From contig JAEYSE010000067.1 in assembly GCA_023435025.1 (NCBI GenBank), forward strand, positions 1-10,454: a stretch of 10,454 nucleotides of DNA, written 5' to 3'. Positions within the stretch are counted from its first letter, which is position 1. Each line of letters opens with the position of its first letter. This stretch comes from Bacillota bacterium. GTDB taxonomy: Bacteria; Bacillota; Clostridia; Christensenellales; CAG-138. The position numbers and the translations under genes were made by a program. This document shows positions 1-7,229 of the stretch, in pieces. The notes beneath the pieces are model-generated. The model did not search any database and had not been told where the DNA came from. It worked only from the letters and a program-made list of their open reading frames with translations.

Positions 1-1
1 C

Positions 2-172
2 TCGGGATTTTCGCAGGCGCTTGAGCGCGCGAACATACAGCTTGCCATATACGGGCACCTGCACGGCAGGAGCTGCCGCAGCGGGTTTGAAGGCGTACGG
101 AACGGTGTCGAATACATGCTTGTTTCCGCCGATCACATTGGCTTTGCACCCAAACTTTTGCTGGAAATATAA
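2..172 (+). CDS. Metallophosphoesterase, C-terminal end (partial)
   Basis: The frame is open from the left edge of the window to TAA at 170-172, giving 56 residues of the C-terminus of a protein that begins outside the window. It contains YGHLHGRS, the GHxH metal-binding motif near the end of calcineurin-like metallophosphoesterases. It is followed by FEGVRNGVEYMLVSADHIGF, which resembles the end of the small predicted phosphohydrolase family COG1768. The substrate is unknown. It sits immediately upstream of the dcw cluster but is separated from it by a strong terminator, so it probably belongs to another transcription unit. A different frame is also open here (21-233), but it has no recognisable motif and overlaps this one, so I treat it as a shadow. 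The family call is fairly secure; the subfamily is inference. Confidence 0.8.
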   Translation, partial: SGFSQALERANIQLAIYGHLHGRSCRSGFEGVRNGVEYMLVSADHIGFAPKLLLEI

Positions 173-280
173 CCTGAAATCAGATGCCATGGCTTTGACC
201 TGCCGTACTGTCGGAAAAGCCTTGATCTCCTAAAGCAAATCGACCTTATTTTTACGCAAAATTGCATCATATGACGAACC

Positions 281-319
281 GACGCGCCTCCTGACATACC
301 GTTGGAGGCGCGTCTTTTT
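281..319 (+). terminator. Intrinsic terminator after the phosphoesterase gene
   Basis: A perfect 11-bp GC-rich stem (GACGCGCCTCC at 281-291 with GGAGGCGCGTC at 304-314) encloses a 12-nt loop and is followed at once by TTTTT (315-319). This is a textbook Rho-independent terminator on the + strand. It ends the upstream unit and isolates the mraZ promoter region. Confidence 0.93.
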
Positions 320-344
320 ATTCGCGCGCATTCGATACGGGGTA

Positions 345-422
345 AAAGTGGTGAAAAAGTGAGAAATCCGCACGAAATGGCATAAAAAATCCATAAAAAT
401 GGTGGTAAGTGTATTGAAGTGG
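345..422 (+). promoter_or_regulatory. Candidate MraZ-box direct repeats
   Basis: Two exact AAAGTG hexamers lie at 345-350 and 356-361, an 11-nt period. A second, degenerate series overlaps the promoter: AAATGG at 397-402, TAAGTG at 406-411 and GAAGTG at 416-421, spaced 9 and 10 nt. MraZ proteins are known to bind short direct repeats at about one helical turn upstream of their own operon (AAAGTG-type in Mycoplasma, TGGG-type in E. coli). Seeing such repeats just upstream of mraZ therefore suggests autoregulation. The exact sites used are inference, and the second series could be chance in an A/G-rich region. Confidence 0.5.
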
Positions 423-431
423 TGCTATAAT
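423..431 (+). promoter_or_regulatory. mraZ operon promoter (extended -10)
   Basis: TGCTATAAT at 423-431 is a consensus extended -10 element (TGn plus TATAAT). At the matching distance upstream (about 403-408) there is only a weak -35, TGGTAA, which is tolerated with an extended -10. Transcription would start near 438 and give a leader of about 57 nt before the mraZ TTG. A second AT-rich possibility (GATAAT at 435-440 with TTGAAG at 414-419) has only a 15-bp spacer and is less likely. Confidence 0.7.
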
Positions 432-477
432 TACGATAATACTATAGAGGAAAAATCCGCAGAATAATAACGCAGGG

Positions 478-485
478 AAAGGAGG
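478..485 (+). promoter_or_regulatory. Ribosome binding site fixing the TTG start of mraZ
   Basis: AAAGGAGG at 478-485 is a near-perfect Shine-Dalgarno sequence, 9 nt before TTG at 495. No ATG or GTG lies at a usable distance in frame. A second TTG follows at once (498), but its 12-nt spacing and the usual MraZ N-terminus (M-x-x-G-x-x-x-H-x-I-D) favour 495. Confidence 0.85.
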
Positions 486-494
486 CGGCTGGTC

Positions 495-941
495 TTGTTG
501 ATAGGTTCCGTTGTTCATGGTATCGACCCCAAAAGCCGCGTCTTTATCCCGGCCAAATGGCGCGGGGATCTTGGCGAAAGCATCATATTAACGCACGGCA
601 TATTGGGTACGGATGAAATCACGTGCCTGTTTGGCATGTCGGAACAGGGCTGGAAGGAATTCGCTACGCGCTTTTCCAACCTTCCGGAGTCCGACGTCAT
701 GGCCCAGGCGTTCCGCCGAATGATGTTCGCGAACGCCGCTGAATGCGAACCGGACAAGCAGGGCCGTATCCTCATTCCAAACGGGCTCAAAGAATATGCA
801 AAACTGGATAAAGAAGCGGTGCTCGTCGGCATGGGTTCCCGCATCGAAATATGGTCTCCCGAAGCGTGGAAAATGCACAATACCGGCATCAGCACGGAAT
901 ATCAATCGGCGCTGCGCCGACTGCTGGAGATGGGCATATGA
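495..941 (+). CDS. mraZ: Transcriptional regulator MraZ
   Basis: MraZ is a DNA-binding regulator of the dcw cluster, made of two AbrB-like swapped-hairpin domains that assemble into a ring-shaped oligomer. The 148-aa product has the usual length. The first domain shows I-D-P-K-S-R-V-F-I-P-A-K at residues 10-21; the family norm is DxKGR, and here the glycine is serine. The second shows D-K-Q-G-R-I-L-I-P at 87-95. The start is TTG, chosen because of the strong AAAGGAGG site 9 nt upstream and because the N-terminus M-L-I-G-S-V-V-H matches the family. The stop TGA overlaps the rsmH ATG, so the two are translationally coupled. It is the first gene of the operon, downstream of an extended -10 promoter and candidate MraZ boxes, which fits autoregulation. 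Identity is secure. Confidence 0.96.
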   Translation: MLIGSVVHGIDPKSRVFIPAKWRGDLGESIILTHGILGTDEITCLFGMSEQGWKEFATRFSNLPESDVMAQAFRRMMFANAAECEPDKQGRILIPNGLKEYAKLDKEAVLVGMGSRIEIWSPEAWKMHNTGISTEYQSALRRLLEMGI

Positions 942-1873
942 GCGAATACCATGCGCCCATCATGGTGGAGGAAGTGCTTTCCCTCCTTGCGCCGGAACGC
1001 GGCGGCATATTTGTGGACGGAACGCTCGGCGGCGGCGGGCATGCGGAAGCGGTTTTAAAGAAGCTTCCGCCAAGCGGCAGGCTCTATGGCATCGACCGGG
1101 ATGGGGAAGCCATTGTGGAGGCAACGAAAAGGCTCAGCCTCTTCGGAGAACGGTTCCGGGCGCTGCGCGGAAATTTCTTTGACATGACGACCCTGTTAAA
1201 AGAGCAGGGTGTGGACAAAGTGGATGGCATTTTAATGGACCTGGGGGTATCATCCCACCAACTCGACGCGGCGGAACGCGGGTTTTCCTACCACAACGAA
1301 GCCCCGCTGGACATGCGCATGGACGATACCGCGGCATTTAGCGCCTACGATGTGGTGAATGCTTATCCGGTGGAACGGCTGGCGACCATACTCAGGGAAT
1401 ACGGGGAAGAACGCTATGCCATGCGCATTGCAAACGCCATCGTGCGTGCGCGGCAGAAAGCGCCCATTGCCTCCACCACAGAGCTTGCGGATATTGTAAA
1501 GGCGGCCACTCCGGCCCAAAACCGCTGGGAAGGCCAGCACCCCGCAAGGCGTGCGTTCCAGGCCATACGTATTGAAGTCAACGGAGAACTGGAAGGATTG
1601 GAAAAAGCCCTTGCCGATGCGGTGGAACTCTTAAGCCCAGGCGGAAGGCTCTGCGTTATCACATTTCATTCGCTGGAGGACAGGATTGCAAAGCAGACGT
1701 TTAAGGCATTGGAAAACCCATGCACCTGTCCGCCAAAAGCGCCGATCTGCACATGTAACAAAGAACCAGTCGTGCGGATATTGACGAAGAAGCCCGTCAT
1801 TGCAGGGGAAGAAGAACTCAAAGATAACGCCAGGTCGCGCAGCGCCAAGCTGCGGGCCGTAGAAAAACGATAA
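938..1873 (+). CDS. rsmH: 16S rRNA (cytosine(1402)-N(4))-methyltransferase RsmH
   Basis: RsmH (MraW) uses S-adenosylmethionine to methylate N4 of C1402 in the 16S rRNA decoding centre. The 311-aa product has the class I SAM-binding signature VDGTLGGGGHA (residues 26-36), GIDRD at 51-55, MDLGVSSHQLD at 100-110, GFSYHNEAPLDMRMD at 115-129, HPARRAFQAIRIEVNGEL at 201-218 and the TFHSLEDRI motif at 242-250. Near the C-terminus, four cysteines in the pattern CxCPPxxPxCxC (262-273) are typical of Firmicute orthologues. The frame is open further upstream (to 851), but ATG 938 is preferred. It gives the normal N-terminus (MSEYHAPIMVEEVL), overlaps the mraZ stop as ATGA, and has GGAGA at 926-930, 7 nt before it. 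Identity is secure. Confidence 0.97.
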   Translation: MSEYHAPIMVEEVLSLLAPERGGIFVDGTLGGGGHAEAVLKKLPPSGRLYGIDRDGEAIVEATKRLSLFGERFRALRGNFFDMTTLLKEQGVDKVDGILMDLGVSSHQLDAAERGFSYHNEAPLDMRMDDTAAFSAYDVVNAYPVERLATILREYGEERYAMRIANAIVRARQKAPIASTTELADIVKAATPAQNRWEGQHPARRAFQAIRIEVNGELEGLEKALADAVELLSPGGRLCVITFHSLEDRIAKQTFKALENPCTCPPKAPICTCNKEPVVRILTKKPVIAGEEELKDNARSRSAKLRAVEKR

Positions 1874-1906
1874 TCAGCGGCATGCACGTAAAGGAAAGGG
1901 AATACG

Positions 1907-2413
1907 ATGGAAGTAGCGGGAAACAGGCGCAGGGCGGCATACACAGCATCACGGGTCTATTCGCCTACGCGCGGCGCTAACGCATATGCTTACGCGCCAG
2001 CGGCAGCGCCCGCACAGCCGGTGGAGCAGCCCAAAGTCGCGCCAAAACCGCAACAGAAACCAAAAAGCAAGACGCGCCCGGCGTTAAGCGCGGGTTGCAA
2101 GGTTGCAATGTTGTTTGCTATTGCCACGGTTGCTGCGGCCTCCTTGCTTGTAGTGTTCCGGTATGCCTGCATCGCTGGAGATTATCTGGAAGTCAATCAG
2201 CTCAACTCTGATATGGAGGCTGCGCAGCTTCGCATAAACGCATTGAATGTGGAGCTTGAGTGCGCGGTAAGCATACAAAGCGTGCAGGACGCTGCGGCGC
2301 GTCTTGGCATGACATATCCCACGGCGGATCAATTTGTCCGTGCAGGGGACGCGCTGCCAGCATCTGGCGCGCAATCCGCAAACGGAGCGGCCACAACGGC
2401 GGAAGGGGCGTAG
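1907..2413 (+). CDS. ftsL: FtsL-like cell division protein (septum formation initiator type)
   Basis: FtsL is a bitopic divisome protein that works with DivIC/FtsB and FtsQ/DivIB to activate septal peptidoglycan synthesis. This 168-aa product has the right architecture. A basic and Ala/Pro/Gln-rich cytoplasmic region covers about residues 1-60 and a single membrane segment 65-85. A short predicted coiled coil follows (about 92-122), then AARLGMTYPTADQFV (129-143), which matches the LGM-x-YP-type end of FtsL/DivIC proteins. Sequence conservation is low in this family, so position between rsmH and the transpeptidase is the main support. The Ala/Pro-rich N-terminus and the Ala/Ser-rich tail make it longer than the usual roughly 100-120 aa. 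AAGGAAAGGG at 1891-1900 lies 6 nt before the ATG. The alternative name would be DivIC/FtsB-like. Confidence 0.8.
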   Translation: MEVAGNRRRAAYTASRVYSPTRGANAYAYAPAAAPAQPVEQPKVAPKPQQKPKSKTRPALSAGCKVAMLFAIATVAAASLLVVFRYACIAGDYLEVNQLNSDMEAAQLRINALNVELECAVSIQSVQDAAARLGMTYPTADQFVRAGDALPASGAQSANGAATTAEGA

Positions 2414-2461
2414 CGCAGAAGCCGGCGCGCACGCAGCGCCGCCGTCAGCTTTTTTCGCAAT

Positions 2462-2466
2462 GGAGG
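2462..2466 (+). promoter_or_regulatory. Ribosome binding site fixing the PBP start
   Basis: GGAGG at 2462-2466 lies 5 nt before ATG 2472. The in-frame ATG at 2460 has no Shine-Dalgarno sequence upstream (only CAGCTTTTTTCGC), and more distal in-frame starts lie inside the ftsL coding region. This favours 2472. Confidence 0.75.
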
Positions 2467-2471
2467 CACGC

Positions 2472-4598
2472 ATGAGCGCACCGGATACCGCCAACAAAAA
2501 GAGACTGTTTCGAATGCTCCTGATCGTGGGCGTTCTGTTTTTGCTTTTGCTGGGAAGGCTCTTCTATGTTCAGGTGATCTGGGGGCCGGAACTGCAGGAA
2601 AAAGCATTGCTGCAGTGGACGATGGACACGAGCCTGTCCGCAGAGCGCGGCCGCATTATGGACAGGGAAGGCCAGACGCTTGCCCAGAGCGGTACCGCAT
2701 ACCAGGTGGAAGTCAATCCCAAGCAGATCAAATCCACCGAGCGTTTACGTGTGGCGACGGAACTTTCCAATGTATTGAGCCTCAATTATGAAACCACATT
2801 GTCCCGCGTAAGCGACGAGAAAAAGCAGCAGATTGTTGTCAAACGGCAAGTGGAACGGGAAAAGATTGACCAACTGATCGCCCTGAAACTTGGCAACGGA
2901 GTAACATTCAGTGTCGATACCAAGCGCTACTACCCCTTGGGAAACATGCTGTCACAGACTTTGGGCTTTACTACGGTTGACGGCGTGGGGCAGGAGGGCC
3001 TGGAGAGAAGCTTCAACAAATACCTTGCGGGCGAGCCCGGCAGGCTCATTACCGAAACCGACCGGGACAACAAACCCCTCCCGTACGGGACGCAGGAATT
3101 CATTGAGCCAGTGGATGGCTGCTCCCTAGTTTTGACGACCGACGCGGTGGTGCAGTCTTTTTTAGAGAAAGCGCTCACGGAAGCGGTGACCATCAACAAC
3201 GCGAAGGACGCGCAGGGCATCATACTGGATGTTCAGACGGGCGAAATACTTGCCGTTTCGACCAAGCCTGATTACGACCCCAATGCTCCCCCGCGTGATG
3301 ATCTTACAACACTGCAGGCGCTTGTGAAAAACCGCGTGGTGACCGACGCCTATGAGCCCGGCTCCACATTCAAGATCGTGACACTTTCCTCGGCGCTCGA
3401 TTCGGGGGCCATCAGCACCAGCGCAACGTTTGAGTGCCCAGGCTTTAAGGTGGTCAATGGCGAGAGCATCAAGTGCTGGAAAAGAAGCCACGGCCATCAG
3501 ACTCTTATAAAGGCCGTACAGAACTCCTGCAACCCCGCGTTTATGACGATGGCACTCGCCATGGGCAAGGAAACGTTCTACGATTATATTTACAAGTTCG
3601 GCTTCGGTTCTTCCACGGAAAGCGGGCTGACCGGCGAGAGTGGCGGCATCGTGATCCATGAAAAATACATCCGGGAAAACAATACGGCCCGTATCGGCTT
3701 CGGCCAGAGCATTGCGGTAACGCCCATGCAGCTTGCTGCCGCAGTAGCGGCAGCCATCAACGGCGGGGAGCTGATGCAACCATACATCGTCAAGCAGGTG
3801 ATCGGCCCGAACGGGGAAATGATAAAGGAAAACAAGCCCACTGTCGTCCGCCGCGTGATTTCGGAAGAAACCTCAGCCATAGTGCGCTCGATACTCGAAA
3901 GCGTAGTAGCCGAAGGCAGCGGGCGTAACGCGCAGATACCCGGCTATCGCGTGGGCGGCAAGACCGGCACGGCGCAGAAATATGTGGACGGAAAAGTATC
4001 CTCGGGCAGCCTCATTGCTTCTTTCATCGGCTTTGCCCCAGCGGATAATCCGAAATACCTGTGCCTCATCCTGGTGGATGAACCCAAGGTCGGCGTGATA
4101 TTCGGAAGCACGGTGGCAGCACCCTTTGTAAAAGAAGTTCTGCAGGATACGCTGATGCACTACTCTGTAAAGCCCAGCGTAGAGACCGAAACTGTGGTGG
4201 TACCGGACGTGGTGGGAAAATCCGCCAAGGAAGCGGCGGCCATACTTCAGGAAAATGGGCTTATTGGGGACTATTCCGAGTGGGAAGCGGCGGCCGCGGT
4301 CACCTCCCAGGTGCCCTACGCCGGGGAAACGGTGGCAAAGGGCAGCGGAGTTCTGCTTTACACCACGGATACCACTGAGGATGCGGACCATGGCGGCACG
4401 GAGGATTCCGTTACAGTGCCGGATCTTTCAGGTATGACCAGAATAGAAGCCTATGACGCGCTTGCGGCGATAGGGCTGACGCTTCGGATTGAGCCGGAGG
4501 ACCAGACCGGCAAGGCGGTCCGGCAGAAGCCCGCGGCAGGGGAAACGCTCCCGTTCGGGCAGAGCGTGACGGTGGAATTCTCCCAAGTGGAGGAATGA
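2472..4598 (+). CDS. ftsI: Class B penicillin-binding protein (FtsI/PBP2B/SpoVD type) with two PASTA domains
   Basis: This is a membrane-anchored D,D-transpeptidase that crosslinks septal peptidoglycan. The 708-aa product has one N-terminal membrane segment (about residues 14-36), then a PBP dimerisation region beginning with RGRIMDREGQTLA (59-71), then the transpeptidase domain. All three active-site motifs are intact: STFK with the catalytic serine at 298, SCN at 352-354 (SxN) and KTGT at 497-500. Two PASTA domains follow at about 574-631 (VVVPDVVGKSAKEA) and 646-704 (VTVPDLSGMTRIEA). Two PASTA domains recall vegetative PBP2B; many SpoVD proteins have one, so a division role is favoured over a spore-only role, but this is inference. 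The 58-nt gap after ftsL suggests one operon. The frame is open back to 2334, but the RBS and normal N-terminus support 2472. Confidence 0.93.
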   Translation: MSAPDTANKKRLFRMLLIVGVLFLLLLGRLFYVQVIWGPELQEKALLQWTMDTSLSAERGRIMDREGQTLAQSGTAYQVEVNPKQIKSTERLRVATELSNVLSLNYETTLSRVSDEKKQQIVVKRQVEREKIDQLIALKLGNGVTFSVDTKRYYPLGNMLSQTLGFTTVDGVGQEGLERSFNKYLAGEPGRLITETDRDNKPLPYGTQEFIEPVDGCSLVLTTDAVVQSFLEKALTEAVTINNAKDAQGIILDVQTGEILAVSTKPDYDPNAPPRDDLTTLQALVKNRVVTDAYEPGSTFKIVTLSSALDSGAISTSATFECPGFKVVNGESIKCWKRSHGHQTLIKAVQNSCNPAFMTMALAMGKETFYDYIYKFGFGSSTESGLTGESGGIVIHEKYIRENNTARIGFGQSIAVTPMQLAAAVAAAINGGELMQPYIVKQVIGPNGEMIKENKPTVVRRVISEETSAIVRSILESVVAEGSGRNAQIPGYRVGGKTGTAQKYVDGKVSSGSLIASFIGFAPADNPKYLCLILVDEPKVGVIFGSTVAAPFVKEVLQDTLMHYSVKPSVETETVVVPDVVGKSAKEAAAILQENGLIGDYSEWEAAAAVTSQVPYAGETVAKGSGVLLYTTDTTEDADHGGTEDSVTVPDLSGMTRIEAYDALAAIGLTLRIEPEDQTGKAVRQKPAAGETLPFGQSVTVEFSQVEE

Positions 4599-4628
4599 AA
4601 CCGAAAAACCGCGAAGAAACCCTTGAAA

Positions 4629-4658
4629 TGGACATGCAAGACGCGCTTGTGGTATACT
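4629..4658 (+). promoter_or_regulatory. Candidate internal promoter before murE
   Basis: TGGACA at 4629-4634 (one mismatch to TTGACA) and TATACT at 4653-4658 are separated by 18 bp. TG at 4650-4651 makes the -10 an extended type (TGGTATACT). Transcription would start near 4665 and give a leader of about 78 nt before murE. The 144-nt gap is the first sizeable break in the operon, which fits a second start for the Mur genes. Confidence 0.65.
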
Positions 4659-4742
4659 GATTGAGGTTTCCGGCAAGCAGCCAATTGTCCGGATCCGCAT
4701 TAACTGCCGCGAGCGTGAGCAGTATGGTAAAGGAGAACCACA

Positions 4743-6185
4743 ATGTTGCTTTCAAAACTGTGCCAAGGTTTTGAGCACCGCCTCGTAGGGGCGGATACCG
4801 ACATTGACGAATTGCAATACGATTCCAGAAAAGTAAAGAAGGGCAGCCTCTTCTGCTGCATCGTGGGAACATTTTCGGACGGGCATGAATACGCAGCTTC
4901 GGCGGTGGAAGCGGGGGCTTCCGCCATACTCGTGGAGCGTGAGCTGCCGCTTCCCGTACCCCAGATCATTGTCAACAACTCTCGCATCGCCATGGCCGAA
5001 ATGGCCGCGGAATTTTACGGCCACCCGGAACGGGATATGCGCCTCGTCGGAATCACGGGCACCAATGGGAAGACCACCACCACATATATGCTCAAAGCCA
5101 TTGCGGAGCATGCGGGCAAGAAGGTGGGGCTGATTGGTACCATCAAAAACATGATCGGCGCGCGCGTGATCGAAACCGAGCGAACCACCCCGGAATCCGT
5201 GGACCTGTACCGGTTGCTTAAGGAAATGAGGGACGAAGGCGTTGAAATCGTGGTGATGGAGGTTTCCTCGCACTCTCTTGATCAGAACCGCGTGCACGGC
5301 CTGACGTTTGCCGTAGCTGAATTCACCAACCTTACGCAGGACCACCTGGACTATCATAAGACGTTTGAAAACTATCTCAACGCCAAAAAGAAGCTCTTTT
5401 TCCAGAGCGAGCGTGGCGTCATCAACATAGACGATCCCTATGCGGGCAAATTGCTGGAAGGGCTTACGCTGCCCGTCACCACGTTTGGCATCCGCGAGCG
5501 CGCGGATGTGTGCGCCAGCGAGATCGACATCACCACCCGTGGTGTGCAGTTTGATCTTCGGTTCCCTGGCGGCGTGACCCGCATCAATGTGCCTATTCCT
5601 GGGCTTTTCAGCGTATTCAATGCCATGGGAGCCGTGGCTGTGGGCCTTAGTCTGAACATCCCCATGGAACATATCAAAGCGGGCCTTGAGGATATGCAGA
5701 GCGTCTCGGGGCGCCTGGAACCGCTCAACACGGGGGATCTTGGGTTCTCTGTGTTTGTGGACTATGCGCATACGCCCGACGCTTTAGAAAACGTATTGAA
5801 GACCGTGCGTGGCTTTGCAAAGGGCAGGATCATATCCGTATTTGGCTGTGGCGGAGACAGAGACCGCGCGAAGCGGCCCATCATGGGCGAAATCGCGGGC
5901 CGGTATTCCGATAGGCTGGTGGTTACCAGCGACAACCCGCGCACGGAGGATCCGTTTGAAATACTGTCGGCTATCGAAGAAGGTGTCAAAAAGTCCGGTT
6001 GCGCATATATCACAATAGAGCAGCGGCGCGAGGCGATCCTGCATGCGCTCAAAAACGCAAGGAAAGACGATGTCATCGTCATTGCGGGCAAGGGCCATGA
6101 GAATTATCAGGAGATCAACGGCATCAAGCACCATTTCGATGACAAGGAGACCGTCATGGAGCTGCTTGGAGAATTGGATCGTTGA
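4743..6185 (+). CDS. murE: UDP-N-acetylmuramoyl-L-alanyl-D-glutamate--2,6-diaminopimelate ligase
   Basis: MurE is the cytoplasmic Mur ligase that adds the third residue of the stem peptide to UDP-MurNAc-L-Ala-D-Glu using ATP. The 480-aa product shows the ATP-binding loop GTNGKTTTT (106-114), MEVSSHSLDQNRVHG (172-186), NLTQDHLDYHKTFENY (196-211) with the following Lys-rich NAKKKLF that carries the carbamylated lysine in the family, FVDYAHTPDALE (338-349), and GKGHE at 449-453. DNPR at 397-400 is the known signature for meso-diaminopimelate rather than lysine, so the wall is inferred to be DAP type. The ATG is supported by AAAGGAG at 4729-4735, 7 nt upstream. It is preceded by a candidate promoter and followed only 35 nt later by mraY; murF, the usual next gene, is not there. 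Confidence 0.96.
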   Translation: MLLSKLCQGFEHRLVGADTDIDELQYDSRKVKKGSLFCCIVGTFSDGHEYAASAVEAGASAILVERELPLPVPQIIVNNSRIAMAEMAAEFYGHPERDMRLVGITGTNGKTTTTYMLKAIAEHAGKKVGLIGTIKNMIGARVIETERTTPESVDLYRLLKEMRDEGVEIVVMEVSSHSLDQNRVHGLTFAVAEFTNLTQDHLDYHKTFENYLNAKKKLFFQSERGVINIDDPYAGKLLEGLTLPVTTFGIRERADVCASEIDITTRGVQFDLRFPGGVTRINVPIPGLFSVFNAMGAVAVGLSLNIPMEHIKAGLEDMQSVSGRLEPLNTGDLGFSVFVDYAHTPDALENVLKTVRGFAKGRIISVFGCGGDRDRAKRPIMGEIAGRYSDRLVVTSDNPRTEDPFEILSAIEEGVKKSGCAYITIEQRREAILHALKNARKDDVIVIAGKGHENYQEINGIKHHFDDKETVMELLGELDR

Positions 6186-6220
6186 TCGTCGTTCGCACCA
6201 AAGCTTAACCGGAGGAAGGC

Positions 6221-7219
6221 ATGCAACAGCTCATACTGGCGTTATTGCTCAGTTTTCTAGTAACCCTTATACTGGGGCCGTTTGTGATTCCCATGCTCAA
6301 GAGGCTCAAGTTCGGCCAGACAGAGCGGGACGACGGCCCGCAGACGCACCTTGTAAAGTCTGGCACCCCCACGATGGGCGGCCTCATGATACTGGCGGGC
6401 ATATTGGCTGGAACCTTGACGTTCTCCATGGCGGGGCTGGAGTTTGTGCTTCCCTCGCTGCTTACCACATTCGCGTTTGGTCTTGTCGGGTTTCTGGATG
6501 ATTTTATCAAGGTTAAGCGCAAGCGCTCGTTGGGTTTAAGCGCCTACCAAAAAATCATTGCGCAACTGGTATTCGCGTTTATCGTGGCGCTCACCGCCTA
6601 CAACAACCCGTTTATCGGCCCGGCCATCGTGCTGCCTTTTTCAGGCGCGGAGTGGAACCTTGGCATCTGGTACATCCCGTTTGTGATGTTCGTTATCATC
6701 GGCACGGTTAACGCCGTCAACCTGACGGATGGGCTGGATGGACTGGCCTCCGGCGTTACCATGATATACGCCATAGCGATGGCCCTGATATTCACGTTGT
6801 TATCCGTAACGGCATCGAACAACGGGCAGGTCGGCTACAGTGCGAACCTGGGCGGCATGGCGGTCTTCTCCGCCGCGGTATCCGGCGCGTGTCTCGCGTT
6901 TTTGCGCTTCAACACCTATCCCGCCCGCGTGTTCATGGGCGATACCGGGTCCATGGCCCTGGGGGGCGCTGTCTGCATGATGGCGATATTCAACCGCGGC
7001 ATACTTTTGTTGCCCCTTATGGGCGGGTGCTTCGTAGCTTCGGCAATCAGCGTTATTCTTCAGGTCGGGTCGTACAAGCTGCGCAAGAAGCGCGTGTTCA
7101 AAATGGCACCGCTGCATCACCATTTTGAACTGATGGGTGTACCGGAAACCAAAATTGTTTCGATGTATATGATAGTGACCGCCATATTGTGCCTTGTCTG
7201 CCTTTTGGCGTATGTGTAA
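6221..7219 (+). CDS. mraY: Phospho-N-acetylmuramoyl-pentapeptide-transferase
   Basis: MraY is the integral membrane enzyme that moves phospho-MurNAc-pentapeptide from UDP to undecaprenyl phosphate, forming lipid I. The 332-aa product is polytopic, with about ten hydrophobic segments. It has GTPTMGGLM (48-56), FLDDFIKV with the aspartate pair D93-D94, NAVNLTDGLDGLA (164-176), RVFMGDTGSMALGG (236-249) with D241, and the MAPLHHHFE histidine motif (295-303) typical of this family. GGAGG at 6211-6215 lies 5 nt before the ATG. It lies 35 nt after murE and is probably cotranscribed with it. It is followed by a 201-nt gap holding a structured element that ends in a T run, so transcription may stop or be attenuated after this gene. 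Confidence 0.97.
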   Translation: MQQLILALLLSFLVTLILGPFVIPMLKRLKFGQTERDDGPQTHLVKSGTPTMGGLMILAGILAGTLTFSMAGLEFVLPSLLTTFAFGLVGFLDDFIKVKRKRSLGLSAYQKIIAQLVFAFIVALTAYNNPFIGPAIVLPFSGAEWNLGIWYIPFVMFVIIGTVNAVNLTDGLDGLASGVTMIYAIAMALIFTLLSVTASNNGQVGYSANLGGMAVFSAAVSGACLAFLRFNTYPARVFMGDTGSMALGGAVCMMAIFNRGILLLPLMGGCFVASAISVILQVGSYKLRKKRVFKMAPLHHHFELMGVPETKIVSMYMIVTAILCLVCLLAYV

Positions 7220-7229
7220 TTGACTGTTT

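Noticed and set aside
21..233. Open frame of 70 codons at the left edge
   Set aside because: It overlaps in another frame the phosphoesterase end with its clear GHLHG motif, and has no recognisable domain or good ribosome binding site.
2423..2455. Hairpin CGGCGC/GCGCCG with T6 downstream, between ftsL and the PBP gene
   Set aside because: The stem is only 6 bp and the T run starts 9 nt after it, so it is not a canonical terminator. It lies inside an apparent operon.
4752..5771. Long antisense open frame (339 codons) inside murE
   Set aside because: It mirrors murE codon structure in a GC-rich gene, has no family motif and no plausible context. murE is fully supported on the other strand.
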